This document shows positions 43,543 to 52,664 of a stretch of DNA of 64,000 bases, one piece after another. Within the stretch, counting starts at the first letter, position 1. Every line of letters starts with the position of its first letter. A program made the position numbers and the translations under genes. A model generated the notes under the pieces. The model saw nothing but the letters and a program-made list of their open reading frames with translations. It was not told the origin of the DNA and searched no databases. The stretch is taken from assembly GCF_014656295.1 (NCBI RefSeq), contig NZ_BNCD01000007.1:248001-312000 (forward strand), given 5' to 3'. Origin of the DNA: Streptomyces sulfonofaciens (GTDB lineage: Bacteria; Actinomycetota; Actinomycetes; Streptomycetales; Streptomycetaceae).

Positions 43543-44811
43543 GTGGCGGTGCAGGAGGCGGAGCAGGGCACGCACGAGGGTGGCTGCACATGCGGCGACT
43601 GCCCGCACGGGGCGCGGGAGGGGCACCGGCGTGCGGTGGCCGCGTTCGTCGCCAGACGCGAGGAGTTCGCGCAGGGCAAGGGCCTTCCCGCGGCCGTGGC
43701 GCACTCGGCCGGCGCCTCCCGTCAGTGGGTCTCCGACGAGCTGACCCAGTCCGCGGGCGTGGTCGCCGAACGCAGCAGGGCCGAGGGCGATGCCTGGACC
43801 GCGTCGCTGTGGCCGCGCACCCTCTGGGCCGTGTGGGCGGGTGCGGTCGTCCTGCTGGTGGTGCAGGCGCTGACCGCGATCGGCGCCGGCTGGAGCAGCG
43901 CGCGCACCGCAGGTCTGCTCGCGGCGGTGGTCGTCGGCGGAGGGCTGACCGCCGCCGGCCGTCTGCACCGATCGCGCGGCGGTGTGCTCGCTCCCGTGAT
44001 CGGCGAGGACAACCGGCTCTCCACCTCGCGCGCCGTCGCCGCCTGCTGGGTCCTCTTCGCCGTCTTCGCGGTGCTGGTGCTCGCCGGTGAGCTGGCAGGC
44101 GCCTCGGGACACCGGGAGCGTGACGCCCTGATCGACGGCCTCGACCTGGCGCGGGGCGCCGGAGTGGTCACGGTGGTGGCCGTGGTCTGCGGGGTCGCGG
44201 TGCTGGTACGGCGGGTGGTGGCGCTGCGCATCCGCGGCCAGCGGCTTCAGAAGGTGCGCGCCGAGCGGCCGCGTGCCGCCGATCTGCTCACCGATGACGC
44301 GGGCCGGGCCGACTTCGCCGACACACAGTACGTCGTGATCACCGCCGTGGCCCTGGTCTTCGCCGCCGTCCGGCTGGCCCGGCGGCCCGAGCAACTGCCC
44401 GACGTGCCCTGGGGCCTGGCGCTGCTCGTGCTGGTCTCGGCCGCCACCTACCTCGCCGGGAAGTACGCGGAGGGCGGCCGGGCCGTGATCCTCTCCGTGG
44501 TACGGGCCCGGGAGGCGGGCGACCTGGACGGGCCGATCCGCACCGGCGACGACATCGAGATCCGCGGCGCCGGGTTCGTGCCGCCCGGCGCGCAGGGCGC
44601 CGACCGGCTGGCCAGGACCGTCGTCCGGATCGGCGCCGTGCACGTGCACGTCCCGCTGGTCCCGGTGCCCGGCGGCTTCAGCAACCCCTCGGACACCGTG
44701 CTGACCGTTCCCGTGCCGGTCGACGTCGAACCGGGCAGGGTCGAGGTCCAGGTCGTCACCGCCTCGGGCACGGAGACCAACACCTGCACCATCGACGTCA
44801 CGACCGACTGA
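43543..44811 (+). CDS. Multi-spanning membrane protein with N-terminal Cys cluster, function unknown
   Basis: About 422 residues. The N-terminus has GGCTCGDCPHG (CxCxxC, possible metal site). About six hydrophobic segments follow (for example LWAVWAGAVVLLVVQALTAI, AACWVLFAVFAVLVLAGELA). The C-terminal ~100 residues look soluble and beta-rich (DDIEIRGAGFVPPG, VEVQVVTASGTETNTCTIDV). GTG 43543 has GGAAG six bases upstream, which decides it over a long Arg-rich upstream frame. No recognised family. The divergent arrangement and palindromes upstream suggest it is regulated. Confidence 0.75.
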   Translation: MAVQEAEQGTHEGGCTCGDCPHGAREGHRRAVAAFVARREEFAQGKGLPAAVAHSAGASRQWVSDELTQSAGVVAERSRAEGDAWTASLWPRTLWAVWAGAVVLLVVQALTAIGAGWSSARTAGLLAAVVVGGGLTAAGRLHRSRGGVLAPVIGEDNRLSTSRAVAACWVLFAVFAVLVLAGELAGASGHRERDALIDGLDLARGAGVVTVVAVVCGVAVLVRRVVALRIRGQRLQKVRAERPRAADLLTDDAGRADFADTQYVVITAVALVFAAVRLARRPEQLPDVPWGLALLVLVSAATYLAGKYAEGGRAVILSVVRAREAGDLDGPIRTGDDIEIRGAGFVPPGAQGADRLARTVVRIGAVHVHVPLVPVPGGFSNPSDTVLTVPVPVDVEPGRVEVQVVTASGTETNTCTIDVTTD

Positions 44812-44967
44812 CGGGTCCGTCACGACCGGCTCGTCGGTCGGTCGTGCGGGGCACGACGGGGACGGCCGGGAGCCGTGCGGTGCCGGTGCGGTCCGGTGCC
44901 GGCGCGGACGGGCGCTGTGCTGACCGGTGCCGGCGCGGACGGTGCCGCCGTCGGACGACGGACACCG

Positions 44968-45561
44968 TCAGACGACGGACGCCGAGCGGCGGACCCGGGC
45001 GCGCCGTATCAGGGTGTCCAGGGAGAGGGCCGGCGCACCGGCGATCACCAGCGGAAGCCACGCCACCAGGTACACCAGGTCGTTGCCGTAGTAGTAGGGC
45101 GTGGTCGCCCAGCTCACCGTCAGCCACAGGCTGAGCGAGATCAGCGCGCCGCCGGCCGCGGCGACCCGGGACAGCAGGCCGACCAGCACGCCGAGGCCGA
45201 CCGCGAGTTCACCGAAGGCGATGGCGTAGCCGAAGCCGACGGGGCTCTTCAGGGCCAGGTCGACCAGCGCGGGAACGGCCGCGGAGGCCCGTACCGCGTG
45301 CATCGTCTCGCCGAGCGATCCGGCGCCCGACGCGGCCAGGAAGGAACTGTCCGTGAGCTTGTCGAGGCCGGCGTAGACGAAGGTGACGCCGAGGAAGATC
45401 CGCAGCGGCAGGAGGGCGAGGAAGGGGAGGCCGCGTGCCGCGCCGGTGCCGGCACCGAGGGCCGGGCTGAGGGGGCTGTTCAGCGGGTTTCTGTCGGCCG
45501 GGCCCCCGGCGCCGCCCTCCGCGTACCCCGTCTGCGCCTCAGCGCGCCATTCGTGAGCCAT
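44968..45561 (-). CDS. DoxX family membrane protein
   Basis: 197 residues with four hydrophobic helices and the DoxX signature RIFLGVTFVYAGLDKL then SPVGFGYAIAFGELAVGLGV. DoxX-like proteins associate with membrane quinone/redox or thiol-stress functions; the exact reaction is unknown. The first ~45 residues are a hydrophilic extension. Start at 45561 follows GGTGG. An inverted repeat TGTC-N4-GACA lies 50 bp upstream and may be its operator. Confidence 0.88.
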   Translation of the reverse strand: MAHEWRAEAQTGYAEGGAGGPADRNPLNSPLSPALGAGTGAARGLPFLALLPLRIFLGVTFVYAGLDKLTDSSFLAASGAGSLGETMHAVRASAAVPALVDLALKSPVGFGYAIAFGELAVGLGVLVGLLSRVAAAGGALISLSLWLTVSWATTPYYYGNDLVYLVAWLPLVIAGAPALSLDTLIRRARVRRSASVV

Positions 45562-45970
45562 CGGTCCCTGCCACCTCTCGCGCCGGCCAGTGCCGTCAGG
45601 TCGGTTTAGCTGTCAAGAGACAATACGGATGGAACGGCTCGACGGCTCACCGTCTGTCCAAGGGGATCCGCTCACCCTCCGCCCGGGGCGTTCGCTCCGC
45701 ATCCGTGCAGGGCCGTGCGTTCCTCCCCCGTCCGAGGGCTTCCCGGGTCCTTCGGGGACCCGGGCTCAAGGGCGCGAGGCGCGGGCGCGAGGTCGCAAGG
45801 TGCCACGGCTCAAGGCCGCAAGGTGCGAAGGCACAAGGGCGCAGGGGCGCGCGCACGGTCTGCCCCCGCGGTCCGCACCCCGGCCGTCGACCCGCCCGTG
45901 TCGGTCGTCGTGCGGCCGCGGTTTCGCGGGCGCCGGTGGAGCGGTGCGTGGGTCTGCCCGGGTGCGGCGC
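45562..45970. other. 409-bp spacer with degenerate CAAGG/GCGCAGG repeats
   Basis: No gene. From 45770 to 45860 words such as GGTCGCAAGGTGC and GGCCGCAAGGTGCG repeat with drift. This lies between the DoxX promoter and the end of the PspC operon. Confidence 0.55.
45611..45622. promoter_or_regulatory. Candidate operator TGTC-N4-GACA upstream of doxX-like gene
   Basis: TGTCAAGAGACA is an inverted repeat 50 bp upstream of the DoxX start, and overlaps TTGACA on the gene's strand, a perfect -35 hexamer. A repressor bound there would block transcription. Confidence 0.4.
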
Positions 45971-46243
45971 TCAGAGGACCTTCCCGCCGTGGCCGTGCGG
46001 CTCCGCGTCGCTGGAGGGGGCCGCCGTCCGTGAGCCGGCGCCGCGCTGCCGGCGGCGGTGGCGCACCGCGTACGAGAGCGCGCCGGTGACGGCGGCGAGG
46101 CAGAGACCGCCCACGACGATCGGCGGCATGGCGAACCACGGAACGCTCCACAGGCCGCGCGCGTCGCCGCCGAAGACGATCGCCGCGCCGGTCAGGAACA
46201 CGCCCGCGACCAGCTTGCCGGGCTGGAAGTCATGCCGCAGCAC
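45971..46243 (-). CDS. Small two-helix membrane protein downstream of PspC gene
   Basis: 90 residues with two membrane helices (~10-28, ~36-60) and a basic RHRRRQRG loop, then a hydrophilic tail. It overlaps the end of the PspC gene by 14 bp, so the two are translationally coupled and likely work together. Unknown family. Confidence 0.8.
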   Translation of the reverse strand: MLRHDFQPGKLVAGVFLTGAAIVFGGDARGLWSVPWFAMPPIVVGGLCLAAVTGALSYAVRHRRRQRGAGSRTAAPSSDAEPHGHGGKVL

Positions 46244-47630
46244 GGCTCACCTCCGCCTGGCCGAGGCCCACTTCGAGGTGCAGATCGAGGGTGCCTGCGC
46301 GCGCGTGGGCGCCCCGTGCGGGCAACGTCAGCCTCCTCTCCTTGCCGGGGGCCACGTCCACGTCCTGGCGGCCGTGGTTCGGCACCTGGATGTCGCCGAG
46401 GCCCACCGTGATGTACAGGCGAACCGCGGTGTCCCGGGGGACGACGACCCTGAGGCGGCCCATGCCGACCTCGGCACGGGTCTTCAGGGTGCTGCCGCCG
46501 GCGACGGCCACATGGCTGAGGTCGAGTGTGCCGTCCCCGGTGCCCAGTTCGTACTGCGGGCTGAGCTGCGCGGCGGTGGCGGGGGCCCAGGTGGTGCGTA
46601 TCCAGTCGGTGGTGATGTTCTTCGGCACGGCGGAGGAGGCGGCGAGCAGTCCGGCCGTGACCACCGCCAGCACGATGGAGCCGGCGCCCGTCCTGCCCAG
46701 CAGGGCGCTGACGGCGATGCCCGCGCCGAACACCGCGAGCGCACAGGCGAGGCCGGTCTGCAGGCTGGTGCCCAGCGCGTCGGTGCGCCAGGTCAGGGCG
46801 GTGCCCGCAGCACCGGCGGCCAGCGCGAGGAGGAACACCCAGCCGGCTATCCAGCGCGGGCCGCGCCCCGCCGGCACCCGCGGCACACGGCCGCCGACCT
46901 CCCAGCGGGAGGTGCGGGCGACGTTCCGCAGGGTGCTGGTGTCGTCCAGGTCCGTGGGGCCCCACAGGTATCCCGTGCCTCCGTCGTGGGTGCCGTCCTT
47001 GACGATCGGGTCACGCCACCAGGAGGGGAAGGACGAGGGCGCGGGCGGCGCCTTGGCCTCGGGCGGGGCGTCGGCCGCGGCCTGTGCGGCCAGCGGGTCG
47101 GGATCAGCCGCGCCGCGCTGGCGCGACCAGTAACCGGCACCGGCCAGCAGGAGCGTGACCGTGGCACCGAAGGTGAGCACGTCGCCGTTGCCCAGCATGG
47201 AGAGGAAGAGGCCGCAGCCGACCAGGGCGCAGAGCACCGCGGTCAGCGCCGGGCCGTCCACCCGGCCGGAGAGCAGCCTGCGCGCCTCGTTCTCCTCGTC
47301 GTCCTCGAAGGGCACGAAGAGCCAGACGAAGCCGTAGAAGATCAGGCCGACGCCGCCGGTGACCGACAGCACCGCGAGCACGATCCGGAAGATGACCGGG
47401 TCCAGGTCGCAGTGCCGCCCCAGGCCCGCGCAGACGCCGCCGAGCACTTTCTGCCTGCGGTCGCGGCGCAGGGCACCGGGCAACCCCGCGGCCCCCGGTG
47501 CCGGCTCGCCGGCACCCTGCCGCGGCCCGGCGGAGCGCGCCCCGGGCCCGGCGGCAGCCGCACCCGGGCCCTGCCCGCCGGTGCCCGGCCGGGGCTCCGG
47601 GCCCGGCGCGGCGTGGTGCTGATCCGTCAT
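46230..47630 (-). CDS. PspC-domain membrane protein with LiaF-like C-terminal domain
   Basis: 466 residues. After ~55 Pro/Gly residues a PspC domain (RQKVLGGVCAGLGRHCDLDP, IFRIVLAVLSV) is followed by several membrane helices. The C-terminal domain (DGTLDLSHVAVAGG, AEVGMGRLRVVVPRDTAVRL, ITVGLGDIQVP) has the beta-repeat pattern of LiaF-type cell-wall-stress proteins. LiaF-like proteins hold a partner histidine kinase off until the envelope is disturbed. The divergent neighbour is a PspC histidine kinase, 166 bp away, supporting that role. ATG 47630 is chosen just ahead of the proline-rich start. Confidence 0.85.
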   Translation of the reverse strand: MTDQHHAAPGPEPRPGTGGQGPGAAAAGPGARSAGPRQGAGEPAPGAAGLPGALRRDRRQKVLGGVCAGLGRHCDLDPVIFRIVLAVLSVTGGVGLIFYGFVWLFVPFEDDEENEARRLLSGRVDGPALTAVLCALVGCGLFLSMLGNGDVLTFGATVTLLLAGAGYWSRQRGAADPDPLAAQAAADAPPEAKAPPAPSSFPSWWRDPIVKDGTHDGGTGYLWGPTDLDDTSTLRNVARTSRWEVGGRVPRVPAGRGPRWIAGWVFLLALAAGAAGTALTWRTDALGTSLQTGLACALAVFGAGIAVSALLGRTGAGSIVLAVVTAGLLAASSAVPKNITTDWIRTTWAPATAAQLSPQYELGTGDGTLDLSHVAVAGGSTLKTRAEVGMGRLRVVVPRDTAVRLYITVGLGDIQVPNHGRQDVDVAPGKERRLTLPARGAHARAGTLDLHLEVGLGQAEVSRAAA

Positions 47631-47796
47631 GGGTCCATGGTGACGGCAACCGGTCGCGGTACGGCAGTCGGGACGACCCTGGCCGATCCCTGATATCCGC
47701 CCCTGACCTTCCCTGACCGGGCCGCGGGGGGCCCGCGGCCCCGATGATCGGGGACGTCTAGGGGTTCCACCCTGATGCGAGGGCCCGTCTGGGCAT

Positions 47797-49104
47797 GTGA
47801 CCATCTCTGCCATGCCGGAAGCCGCCGCCCCCGTCGAGGAGCCGCGGCCCCCGCGCAAGCTCTACCGCAGCAGTGACGGACGCTGGCTCGGGGGCGTGGC
47901 GCGAGGGCTCGCGGGGCACCTCGGCCTGCCCGTGATCTGGGTGCGGATCGTGTTCGCGGGCCTGTTCATGGCGGACGGCCTCGGCGCGCTGCTGTACGCG
48001 GCCTTCTGGTTCTTCGTGCCCCTCGGCGTCGGCGGGGTGGCCGCCGACCGGCCCCTGGTCTCCGCCGAGACCACCCGTGACGGCCACCGCAGGCTCGTCG
48101 CACGCAAGCCGGACCGCGGCCAGATCGTCGCCCTGCTCGCGATGGTCGTGGTCGCCGGCGTCTTCGTCGGCAATGTCGACCTCGGCGGTCCCGCCAAGGC
48201 CTATCTCTGGCCGACCCTGCTGGTCGGCGCCGGTGTCGCCCTGGTCTGGCGGCAGGCGGACAACGCCCGCCGGGCCCGCTGGATGGAGGCGGGCCGCCGC
48301 CGCAGGACCCTGACGCTGGCCCGCTCCGCGGCGGGCGTGCTGCTGGTCGGCACCGGCGTCACCGGCATCTTCGTGCTGCACGGCTCGGCCGAGCACCTCG
48401 GCTCCGTGCTCCAGGCCGCGCTCGCCGTGATCGTCGGCATAGCCCTGCTGGCGGGCCCCTACCTCATCCGCATGATGCAGGACCTCTCCGAGGAGCGGCT
48501 GATGCGCATCAGGGCACAGGAGCGTGCCGAGGTCGCGGCCCACGTCCACGACTCCGTGCTGCACACCCTCACCCTCATCCAGCGGAATGCGGAGAACCCC
48601 GGGGAGGTGCGCCGTCTCGCCCGCGCCCAGGAGCGCGACCTGCGCACCTGGCTCTACGAACCCGCGGGGCCGGGCGCCTCGGGCGAGTCCGCCGAGGCCG
48701 CGCCCGACACCCTGGCGGAGGCCGTGCGGCGCAGCGCCGCCGAGGTCGAGGACAAGCACGGCGTGCCCATAGAGGTCGTCATAGTCGGCGACTGCCCGCT
48801 CGACGAGCCGCTGTCCGCGCAGATGCAGGCCGCGCGGGAGGCCATGGTGAACGCCGCCAAGTACGGTGGCCGGGGCGGTGCGGTGCAGGTCTTCGCGGAG
48901 GTCGAGGGAGCGTCCGTCTTCGTCTCCGTGCGCGACCGGGGCCCCGGGTTCGACCTCGATTCCGTACCCGCCGACCGGATGGGCGTACGAGAATCGATCA
49001 TCGGCCGTATGCAGCGCCACGGCGGCACCGCCCGGCTCCGCGCGGTGCCGGACGGCGGCACGGAGGTCGAGTTGACGATGGAGAGGGCGGAGGCGACGTC
49101 ATGA
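47797..49104 (+). CDS. PspC-domain sensor histidine kinase (NarL/LiaS-like)
   Basis: 435 residues. An N-terminal PspC domain (RWLGGVARGLAGHLGLPVIW) is followed by membrane helices to ~225, then a HisKA_3 dimerisation helix with phosphoacceptor His251 (HVHDSVLHTL) and HATPase box (REAMVNAAKYGG, DRGPGFD). It should autophosphorylate and pass phosphate to the overlapping LuxR regulator. Start is GTG 47797 or ATG 47812 (five residues apart); neither has a strong ribosome-binding site. It pairs with the divergent PspC/LiaF-like protein. Confidence 0.92.
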   Translation: MTISAMPEAAAPVEEPRPPRKLYRSSDGRWLGGVARGLAGHLGLPVIWVRIVFAGLFMADGLGALLYAAFWFFVPLGVGGVAADRPLVSAETTRDGHRRLVARKPDRGQIVALLAMVVVAGVFVGNVDLGGPAKAYLWPTLLVGAGVALVWRQADNARRARWMEAGRRRRTLTLARSAAGVLLVGTGVTGIFVLHGSAEHLGSVLQAALAVIVGIALLAGPYLIRMMQDLSEERLMRIRAQERAEVAAHVHDSVLHTLTLIQRNAENPGEVRRLARAQERDLRTWLYEPAGPGASGESAEAAPDTLAEAVRRSAAEVEDKHGVPIEVVIVGDCPLDEPLSAQMQAAREAMVNAAKYGGRGGAVQVFAEVEGASVFVSVRDRGPGFDLDSVPADRMGVRESIIGRMQRHGGTARLRAVPDGGTEVELTMERAEATS

Positions 49105-49931
49105 GTGAGGCGAGCGAGCGGGGTGCGACCGGCGGGCCCGCCGAACCCGGGCGGCGGACGGGCCGGGGACCCGCGGACGCGGGACGGCCCACGGCGCAGG
49201 GGCCGGGCCGGTCGGCGATCCCGGGCCAGGCGTCCGGCGGCGAGCAGGAGCAGCCGCGCGACCCGGCCGGGCGCCGGGCGCGTGTCGTGCTCGTCGACGA
49301 CCACCGGATGTTCCGTACCGGTGTGCGGGCCGAGATCGGCCGGACGGACCTCACGGGCGTGGAGGTCGTCGGCGAGGCCGCGGACGTCGACCAGGCGGTG
49401 GACGTCATCAGGTCCACACGCCCCGAGGTCGTCCTGCTCGACGTGCACCTGCCAGGCGGCGGCGGTGTGGAGGTCCTGCGCCGCTGCGCGCCCCTGATGG
49501 CCGACGCCGATCGGCCGGTGCGCTTCCTCGCGCTCTCCGTCTCGGACGCCGCGGAGGACGTCATCGGCGTCATCCGCGGCGGTGCCCGCGGGTACGTCAC
49601 CAAGACGATCACCGGTGCGGACCTGATCGACTCGGTCTTCCGCGTCCAGGAGGGGGACGCGGTGTTCTCCCCGCGCCTCGCGGGTTTCGTCCTGGACGCC
49701 TTCGCCTCCACCGACGCCCCGCCCGTCGACGAGGACCTGGACCGCCTGACGCAGCGCGAGCGCGAGGTGCTCCGGCTGATCGCCCGCGGCTATGCGTACA
49801 AGGAGATAGCCAAGCAGCTCTTCATCTCCGTCAAGACGGTCGAGTCCCATGTCTCGGCGGTGCTGCGCAAGCTCCAGTTGTCCAACCGCCATGAGCTGAC
49901 CCGCTGGGCCACGGCACGCAGGCTGGTGTGA
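49101..49931 (+). CDS. LuxR-family response regulator
   Basis: 276 residues. A ~55-residue low-complexity N-terminus precedes a receiver domain with phosphoacceptor Asp114 (VVLLDVHLPGGGG) and Lys in YVTKTI, then a LuxR helix-turn-helix (LTQREREVLRLIARGYAYKE, IAKQLFISVKTVESH). Its start overlaps the kinase stop as ATGA, so translation is coupled. The N-terminal extension is unusual for the family. Targets are probably envelope genes including its own. Confidence 0.93.
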   Translation: MSEASERGATGGPAEPGRRTGRGPADAGRPTAQGPGRSAIPGQASGGEQEQPRDPAGRRARVVLVDDHRMFRTGVRAEIGRTDLTGVEVVGEAADVDQAVDVIRSTRPEVVLLDVHLPGGGGVEVLRRCAPLMADADRPVRFLALSVSDAAEDVIGVIRGGARGYVTKTITGADLIDSVFRVQEGDAVFSPRLAGFVLDAFASTDAPPVDEDLDRLTQREREVLRLIARGYAYKEIAKQLFISVKTVESHVSAVLRKLQLSNRHELTRWATARRLV

Positions 49932-50034
49932 GCCCGGGGCGGCCGCCCGCCGCCCGGCGCCCGCGGCCGGAAGTGCCCGACCGCCGAAGGGGCGGGGAGC
50001 GTGCCGCCCGCCGGAGACCGGCGGTGGGGGGTGC

Positions 50035-50634
50035 TCAACCGCCGGGGACGGGATCGGCGCGGGGTGCGCACCCTGCGGAATCGGCGGGAGGCGCGCATCC
50101 ACCCGAGAGGTCCCCGGCCGTGACGTCCCTGGCGGTGCGGTCCTCCGCCGTGAGGTACTTGACCATGATGATCTCCCGCTCGCCGCTCGCCATCTCGTCA
50201 CCCGGCTCGTCGGTGGCCGCGAAGCCGTGACGGCGGTAGAGCGCGCCCGCATGCGTGTTCCCGGGGGCCACGGCGAGCCGTAGGACGCCGACGCCGCAGC
50301 GCAGGGCCCAGCGCTCCACCTCCTGGATCAGATGGTCGCCCACGCCCCGCCCTCGCGCCTCGGGGCCGACCCACAGGGAGATCAGTTCGGCGGTGTCCCC
50401 CCGCGGCCCCGGGACACCGCTGACCATGCCGGCCGGCCGGCCGTCCAGCACGGCGGTGATGTTGTGCGAACCGGGGATGGCCAGCCGGGCCCGCCAGCGC
50501 TCCTCCCGGTCGCCGTCCCCCTGCCAGTCGGCGAGCCGGGCACCGAAGGCGTCCGGTGCCTCGGTGAGCGCGGCCAGCCGCAGCTCACGCCATGTGCGCC
50601 AGTCGTCGGCCGTGAGTATCCGTGTCTCGATCAC
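50035..50634 (-). CDS. GNAT family N-acetyltransferase
   Basis: About 199 residues. GNAT features: RILTADDWRTWRELRLAAL at the N-terminus, then GPEARGRGVGDHLIQEVERW with the acetyl-CoA-binding RGRGVG, and NTHAGALYRRHGF. It transfers an acetyl group from acetyl-CoA to an unknown amine. GTG 50634 is chosen because the fold begins there; ribosome-binding support is weak. A ~35-residue tail after ~165 is low complexity and may not be functional. Confidence 0.85.
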   Translation of the reverse strand: MIETRILTADDWRTWRELRLAALTEAPDAFGARLADWQGDGDREERWRARLAIPGSHNITAVLDGRPAGMVSGVPGPRGDTAELISLWVGPEARGRGVGDHLIQEVERWALRCGVGVLRLAVAPGNTHAGALYRRHGFAATDEPGDEMASGEREIIMVKYLTAEDRTARDVTAGDLSGGCAPPADSAGCAPRADPVPGG

Positions 50635-50863
50635 CTCACGAGGCTGCCCCGCGACCGGCCCGGTCGGCAAGGCGTTTCCCCGGCACGTCGACGGAGTACC
50701 GGGCACCGTCCGACGGGGTGACGGCCATCGCCCGACGAAAGCACGGGCCACCGCCGACGGGGCGGAGGGGCCACGCGGAGCAGGCAGGGAGGCCACGCAG
50801 GGCAGGGAGGGCCACGCTTGACAGCGCGGGGCCCCGGCACCGTAAGGTGAAGACCGCTCACCA

Positions 50864-50880
50864 GGTGAATGATATTAACC
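50864..50880. promoter_or_regulatory. Candidate operator upstream of the VOC gene
   Basis: GGTGAATGATATTAACC is an imperfect palindrome (GGT-N-AAT-N3-ATT-N-ACC) resembling TetR/MarR operators, in an AT-rich stretch ~75 bp before the VOC start. The regulator is unknown. The remainder of 50635-50954 has no gene. Confidence 0.4.
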
Positions 50881-50954
50881 TCATGGTGCAAGGCAAGGGC
50901 GCCGCCCGTGGCACCGCCGCGGCGGCGCCGAGGAACCACTCCCGGAGGCCCGCC

Positions 50955-51383
50955 GTGACCACCACGCTCGTCCCCGTCTTCCACCACATCAGCGTCTCCG
51001 TGGCCGACCTGGCCGCGCAGGAGCGCTGGTACGGGACCGCCTTCGGGCTCACGGACGTCGAGGAGCGGCTCGACCTGCCAGAAGCGGGGGTGCGCACCGT
51101 CGTGCTGCGCAACGCGGCCGGGCTCCGGGTGGAGTTCACCGAGCGGGCGGGTTCCGCACCGCTCCGGCACGCCGACCCCTACGCGGCGACCGCCCTGCAG
51201 ACCTTCGCCCACCTCGCCCTGCGGGTTGCGGACCTGGACGCGGCGTTCGCCCACCTGACAGGGGAGTGCGGCGCAGCCCAGGTCTCGCCGCCCGCGCCCG
51301 GTGCCACCGGGGGCATGCGGTACGCCTATGTGCACGACCCCGAGGGCAACCTCATCGAACTCATCGAGACGCCGGCCGGCTGA
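50955..51383 (+). CDS. VOC superfamily (glyoxalase/bleomycin resistance-type) protein
   Basis: 142 residues, one VOC domain duplicated as two beta-alpha-beta modules: FHHISVSVADLAAQERWYGT at the N-terminus and MRYAYVHDPEGNLIELIE at the C-terminus, with metal ligands likely His and Glu. Members are isomerases, dioxygenases or resistance proteins; activity is not predictable. GTG 50955 has GGAGG six bases upstream; ATG 50884 lacks support. Its 3' end overlaps the convergent regulator gene by 23 bp. Confidence 0.85.
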   Translation: MTTTLVPVFHHISVSVADLAAQERWYGTAFGLTDVEERLDLPEAGVRTVVLRNAAGLRVEFTERAGSAPLRHADPYAATALQTFAHLALRVADLDAAFAHLTGECGAAQVSPPAPGATGGMRYAYVHDPEGNLIELIETPAG

Positions 51384-52410
51384 CCCCTCCCGTAGCGCGG
51401 ACCCGCTCCGGCACCTGATCCGGCCCGGTCCCGGTCCCGGTCCCGCCGGTCCTGCTCCCGCCGGTCCCGGCCCGGGCCGCCGTCCTGTCTGATCCGGCCC
51501 GGTCAGGCTGCGTCTGGTCCCGCGGCGTCTGCGCGGCCCGTCCGGCGGCCGACTCGCCGGCCCAGTCCGAGAGCAGCCGCAGCGCGTGGTCCGAGGGCGA
51601 GCCCGGTTCGGCGGTGTAGACGCCGAGGGTCTGGTCGGGGTCGCCGCTCGGGGTCAGGGCCTCGTACTCCAGGGTGAGGTCGCCGACCACCGGGTGGTGG
51701 AAGCGCTTGGTGCCGTGCGTGCGGCGCGCGACGTCGTGGGAGGCCCACCAGCGGCGGAAGTCCTTGTCGTGCAGCGAGAGCTCGCCGATCAGCTCGGCCA
51801 GCCTGGGGTCGTGCGGGTGCCGTCCCGCGTACAGGTGCAGCGCGGCCACCGAGCCCCGCGCGGCGTCCGCCCAGTCCACGTACAGTTCGCGGCTGCTCTC
51901 GTCCAGGAAGATGTAGCGGGCCAGGTTCCGCTCGCGCGCCGGCAGCGCGTCGAAGTCGGTGTACAGGGCGCGGGCCGCGGCGTTGGCGGCCAGCACGTCG
52001 CTGCGCCGGCCGACGATGAGCGCGGGGGTGTACGCCAGCGTGTCCAGCACCCGGCGCAGGCCCGGCCGCACCCGCTGCGGCGGCAGCGGCCGGCCGGGCC
52101 GCCTGGCCGGCCTGGCCAGGGCGTAGAGATGACCGCGCTCGGTGGCGTTCAGGCCGAGTGCACGGGCGACGGCGTCCAGGACCGCCTCGGAGGCGTTCAT
52201 CGTGCGGCCGCGCTCCAGGCGTACGTAGTAGTCCACGCTCACCCCGGCCAGCCGTGCGACCTCCTCGCGGCGCAGCCCCGGCACCCGCCGGGTGCCCGGC
52301 TCCGGCACGAGGCCCGCCTCCTCGGGGCTGATCCGGGCTCGGCGGGACCGCAGGAACTCCCTGAGCTCCGCGTTGCCGCGGCCGCGGTCACCGCTGGAGT
52401 GCTCGCTCAT
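51361..52410 (-). CDS. MmyB-type XRE transcriptional regulator
   Basis: 349 residues. N-terminal XRE helix-turn-helix (LRREEVARLAGVSVDYYVRL, ERGRTMNASEAVLDAVARAL) and an MmyB/PAS-like ligand domain (~110-285; ALIVGRRSDVLAANAAARAL, RFHHPVVGDLTLEYEAL). Streptomyces proteins of this type usually control a divergent dehydrogenase, and here the SDR at 52857 is divergent. The last ~60 residues are low complexity with (GT)n and extend past the usual end (~285-300), overlapping the VOC gene. Confidence 0.9.
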   Translation of the reverse strand: MSEHSSGDRGRGNAELREFLRSRRARISPEEAGLVPEPGTRRVPGLRREEVARLAGVSVDYYVRLERGRTMNASEAVLDAVARALGLNATERGHLYALARPARRPGRPLPPQRVRPGLRRVLDTLAYTPALIVGRRSDVLAANAAARALYTDFDALPARERNLARYIFLDESSRELYVDWADAARGSVAALHLYAGRHPHDPRLAELIGELSLHDKDFRRWWASHDVARRTHGTKRFHHPVVGDLTLEYEALTPSGDPDQTLGVYTAEPGSPSDHALRLLSDWAGESAAGRAAQTPRDQTQPDRAGSDRTAARAGTGGSRTGGTGTGTGPDQVPERVRATGGVSRPASR

Positions 52411-52664
52411 GACTCCAGGCTAGGGTCGCGCCCGGTCCGCGCGGCGCTCCCAGGGGGGTACTGCCGAACCCCCGGTCGGACCGGCCCCGGGCTGCCGCCG
52501 ACCGGGTCCCGGCAGGGCCTCCGCCCCGGCACCGGACGCACCCCCGACGGTGCTTCGCTGGAGGAAGAGCCATCCGGGAGGAGCGCGTTGCGGCGCCGCG
52601 AGGCGAGCGACGAGCGCCCCCGTCCGTGGCCCGTACCCGACCATCCGGCAACGGCACCCGTCCG

